Shown here: piece after piece, positions 61,568 through 64,000 of the stretch | How the letters are laid out: each line of letters opens with the position of its first letter | Numbering within the stretch: position 1 is the first letter of the stretch | Origin: Planctomycetota bacterium | GTDB taxonomy: Bacteria > Planctomycetota > B15-G4 | Length of the DNA: 64,000 bases | Direction: 5' to 3' | Assembly (NCBI GenBank): GCA_029259695.1 | Contig: JAJDEQ010000231.1 | Span: forward strand, 1 to 64,000 | Notes under the pieces: model-generated | Told to the model about the DNA's origin: nothing | The model's input: only the letters and a program-made list of their open reading frames with translations | Databases searched by the model: none | Translations under genes and position numbers: made by a program

Positions 61568-64000
61568 TCAGGGCGTGATGCTCTTGAGCGCGTTGCTGGC
61601 GCTGAAGCCCACGGGGCCGCTGGCGTCACTGATCCAGTACTGGTACCAGGTCTCGAAGTCGGCCGGGACGCCGGCGGGCCAGGTGCCGCCGACCTCGAGC
61701 ACGCCCAGCGGGCCGGTGGGCAAGGGCAGGAAGAAACCCGGCGCGTCGAGCGAAGGCACGAGCGTGCCGCCCTTGAAGGGCAGGTTCAGCTCCGAGAAGC
61801 CCACCACGATCCAGGCCGTCGTGTTCTCGCGCGCGTTGGTGAGGCTGAGGCTGATGGGTGTGTTGCCCTGGAGCGTGCCCGAGCCGGAGAGCTGCGGCGC
61901 GCCGTAGAGTCCGGCCAGGGCCGAACCCTGGTCGAGCCACGGGCCGTCGGGCGTGCTCGCCCCGTCGGCGGGGTCGCTGCCCGCGTCCAGTTCGTCGCGG
62001 TCGAAGAAGCCGTCCTTGTCGCGATCGACCCCGACGCGCCGCTGGGTGCCCGCCGGCACCACGGTGAACGTCAGCTCACCGCCCGACGCGGCGCCGTTCT
62101 GGAGCGCGGCGGTGGTCAGGCTCTCGGCCTGCCGGTCGGATTGCCACTGACCGCTGCCGAGGTACTCGTAGCCCCGCGCCAGTCCGCCCTGCACACCCTT
62201 GGCCACGAGCGCGATGCTGCCGGCGTCCGCCATGCCCAGCATGTCACTCAGCAGTTGCAGTTGCGCGGCCGGCGCGCCGCCGAGATCGACCAGCGTCGTC
62301 TGTCGTCCCACAGCGGCGTGAGCATCCTGGCTCGCGCTCCCCGGTGGTTCGAGGTTCAACAGGTTGGTGCTGCCCTGGGGCAGGTCCGACCCGCTGAACG
62401 ACAGCATGAAGGCGGTCATGTCGGCCGTGTCCTGGTCGCTGACGAGGCTGAAGACCGGCTCGTTGATGAAGCGCGCGATGGTGTCCACGCTGCCGTCGCG
62501 CACGAAGCCGAAGCCCGCATTGCTCTGGGGCTGCGTCAGCAGGAAACCGGTCTTGTCGTACAGGTTGCGCAACTGCGGGATCTTCAACGACACGTTGGTG
62601 GCACCGTCCTGCGAGACGAGGGCGTGGTGGCGACCGCCCTCGGGCCCCGGCGGGATCTGCGTGAAGGTGAAGCCGATCGCCTCCATGTCGGGGCCGAGAC
62701 CCGTGGGCATCGTGTGGCAGGTGACGCAGGCCAGCGCGTTCGCGTCGAGCAGGTTCGGCGGCCGGTAGCGCGCCAGGCCGGCCACGGCGTTGCCGGTGCC
62801 CAGGGGCTGGTCGCCGGGGCCGAACTCACCCGTGGTGAAGTGCCCGCTCAGGTCGACGGTCGTGGAGAGACTGTTGTCGAAGTTGCGGTACGGGTTGGGC
62901 GGGAAGTGGAGTGTGGCCAGGAAGTCCTCGAACTCCTGCATCTCGCCGGTCGAGAGTTGCGCGTCCGCGCCTTGCAGCCCGACGAAGGCCGGGCCGAACT
63001 CCTCGAGTCCCAGTCGATCGCCGCGCCAGTGCAGCGGCTCCTTGCCGATGATGTCCTGCAGCGTCTGCGTCGTCATCGGCCCCTTCATGGGGTGGAAGTC
63101 CTCGAAGCCGGCGGCCAGCGCACCGATGTTCGCGCCGAGGTTGAGGTCGTCGAGCTGCTTCATGTCGCCGGACGGATCACCGAGGTCCCAGCCCAGGCGA
63201 TCCATGCGCCCGTCCACGTGGCAACTGCCGCAGTTGAGGTGCCCCAGCCCCGAGTGCGTGTGGGTGGAGTAGAGGTGACGACGCCCCTCCCGGATCGCCG
63301 TCGGTGACGCATCGTGGAAGCCCACGCGCTGGGTCTCGCTCTCGGTGATCAGGTCGACCACCGAGATCGCTGCCTCGAACTTGTTCAGCACGTAGGCCCG
63401 CTGCGTCCCGCCCTGCAAGACGATGCCGGTGGGCCCCTCGCCGACCTCGATCGTGGGCGCGATGCCGACGCGCGCACCGCTCGTGTCGAGCACGAGCAGG
63501 TTGTTGCTGCCCATGCCGGTGACGTAGATGCGGGTCCCCGTGGCGTTGAAGGCCACACCCCGGGGATCGCCGATGGAGCGATCGCGCAACGCCTGACTCA
63601 CCGAGGAACTCGTGTAGTCGAGGTGGTCGTTCATGTCGACCACGCTCGCGGTCGGCCCGGCCGGGTCCACGAGCGCCAGGTTCACCCGCAGGAACTTGCC
63701 CGTCAGCACGGGCTCGAAGCGGATCTCGTTGGTGGCGTCGGTGCCCACCAGCGCCAGGTGTCCGTTGGTCGGGTCGACGGCCAGGGCCATGGCGATGTTC
63801 ATCAGCCGGGTCACGTAGGACACAGCCAGGGTGTCGGCGTCGATCACGGCCACGTCCCGGTCGGGCATGTCCCAACCCTGCACGCGGCCCGACTGGTCCG
63901 CCTGGTTGCCCGAGACCCACGGCGTCCAATCGGCGCCGGTGTCGTCGCGCCACGCGCCCTGGTCGTCCTTGCGCACGATCATCGAGACCCGCGGTGGCGT
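61568..64000 (-). CDS. Cytochrome-c/YVTN beta-propeller protein with PFKGG domain (5' truncated)
   Basis: At least 810 aa, running off the end of the window. The N-terminal part is a YVTN-like beta-propeller (RIYVTGMGSNNLLVLDTSGAR, GPTGIVLQGGTQRAYVLNKFE). Two c-type haem motifs follow (CGSCHVDGRMDR and CVTCHTMPTG), in a di-haem arrangement like that of cytochrome c peroxidase/MauG-like proteins. The C-terminus holds the PFKGG domain (LPFKGGTLVPSLDAPGFF, QYWISDASGPVGFSASNAL). An extracytoplasmic redox protein with a sorting or anchoring end is inferred. The start lies outside the window; Met at 63982 is internal. Confidence 0.85.
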   Translation of the reverse strand, partial: TPPRVSMIVRKDDQGAWRDDTGADWTPWVSGNQADQSGRVQGWDMPDRDVAVIDADTLAVSYVTRLMNIAMALAVDPTNGHLALVGTDATNEIRFEPVLTGKFLRVNLALVDPAGPTASVVDMNDHLDYTSSSVSQALRDRSIGDPRGVAFNATGTRIYVTGMGSNNLLVLDTSGARVGIAPTIEVGEGPTGIVLQGGTQRAYVLNKFEAAISVVDLITESETQRVGFHDASPTAIREGRRHLYSTHTHSGLGHLNCGSCHVDGRMDRLGWDLGDPSGDMKQLDDLNLGANIGALAAGFEDFHPMKGPMTTQTLQDIIGKEPLHWRGDRLGLEEFGPAFVGLQGADAQLSTGEMQEFEDFLATLHFPPNPYRNFDNSLSTTVDLSGHFTTGEFGPGDQPLGTGNAVAGLARYRPPNLLDANALACVTCHTMPTGLGPDMEAIGFTFTQIPPGPEGGRHHALVSQDGATNVSLKIPQLRNLYDKTGFLLTQPQSNAGFGFVRDGSVDTIARFINEPVFSLVSDQDTADMTAFMLSFSGSDLPQGSTNLLNLEPPGSASQDAHAAVGRQTTLVDLGGAPAAQLQLLSDMLGMADAGSIALVAKGVQGGLARGYEYLGSGQWQSDRQAESLTTAALQNGAASGGELTFTVVPAGTQRRVGVDRDKDGFFDRDELDAGSDPADGASTPDGPWLDQGSALAGLYGAPQLSGSGTLQGNTPISLSLTNARENTTAWIVVGFSELNLPFKGGTLVPSLDAPGFFLPLPTGPLGVLEVGGTWPAGVPADFETWYQYWISDASGPVGFSASNALKSITP

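Overview
This window is high-GC, densely packed bacterial chromosome, most likely from a marine or sediment Planctomycetota of the Poly30/Pla163-like kind. That placement is an inference. It rests on many secreted VCBS/FG-GAP, HEAT, DUF11-like and dockerin proteins, a recurring C-terminal domain with a PFKGG-type motif, a membrane-anchored Ser/Thr kinase, Tat-type leaders, and frequent GTG/TTG starts with 4-bp gene overlaps.

Layout. 0-2.3 kb: end of a cobalamin-binding protein, an ECF sigma with a very short anti-sigma partner, and a small secreted protein. 2.4-5.9 kb: radical SAM/SPASM maturase 1 with a Cys-rich, Tat-exported precursor and a secreted companion. 6-12.3 kb: a GT-C membrane glycosyltransferase, a dockerin-type NxxGxxxF protein and a secreted trypsin-like protease. 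12.3-20.5 kb: a HEAT protein, then an envelope-like cluster of a small membrane protein, a GT-C enzyme and a B12-type radical SAM enzyme in an overlapping operon, with a GT2 nearby. 20.4-31.9 kb: PFKGG-domain secreted proteins, a DUF3179-PDZ lipoprotein with an in-frame UGA, RtcB, a DUF11-like repeat protein, an S74 tail-fibre-like protein and a beta-helix protein. 31.9-42.8 kb: a coiled-coil lipoprotein, an overlapping membrane/TPR/AAA+ operon, a DUF4139 protein, a fasciclin-YceI fusion, small secreted proteins and an SGNH hydrolase. 42.8-49.8 kb: three large FG-GAP/VCBS secreted proteins. 49.9-58.4 kb: a dCache-sensor Ser/Thr kinase divergent from maturase operon 2 (maturase, 352-aa DxxC-repeat precursor, membrane-anchored beta-sandwich protein, methyltransferase). 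58.6-64 kb: SppA, an SDR, a secreted PFKGG protein and a truncated cytochrome-c/beta-propeller protein.

Two things stand out. First, there are two independent radical SAM/SPASM maturase-precursor pairs about 50 kb apart. Their precursors share a Pro/Asp-rich leader, a Tat motif and a core in which nearly every Cys is preceded by Asp at -3 (14 of 14 and 18 of 20). This looks like an undescribed class of exported, multiply modified peptide or protein, possibly Asp-Cys thioether cross-linked. Second, the DUF3179-PDZ gene has an in-frame UGA exactly where the family carries the conserved Cys of its CPLC motif, followed by a bacterial-SECIS-like hairpin, so it is a strong selenoprotein candidate.

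Several structured non-coding segments are also worth attention: a roughly 180-bp imperfect palindrome, a 26-bp inverted repeat flanking a G-rich tract, and an octanucleotide repeat inside a glycosyltransferase gene.
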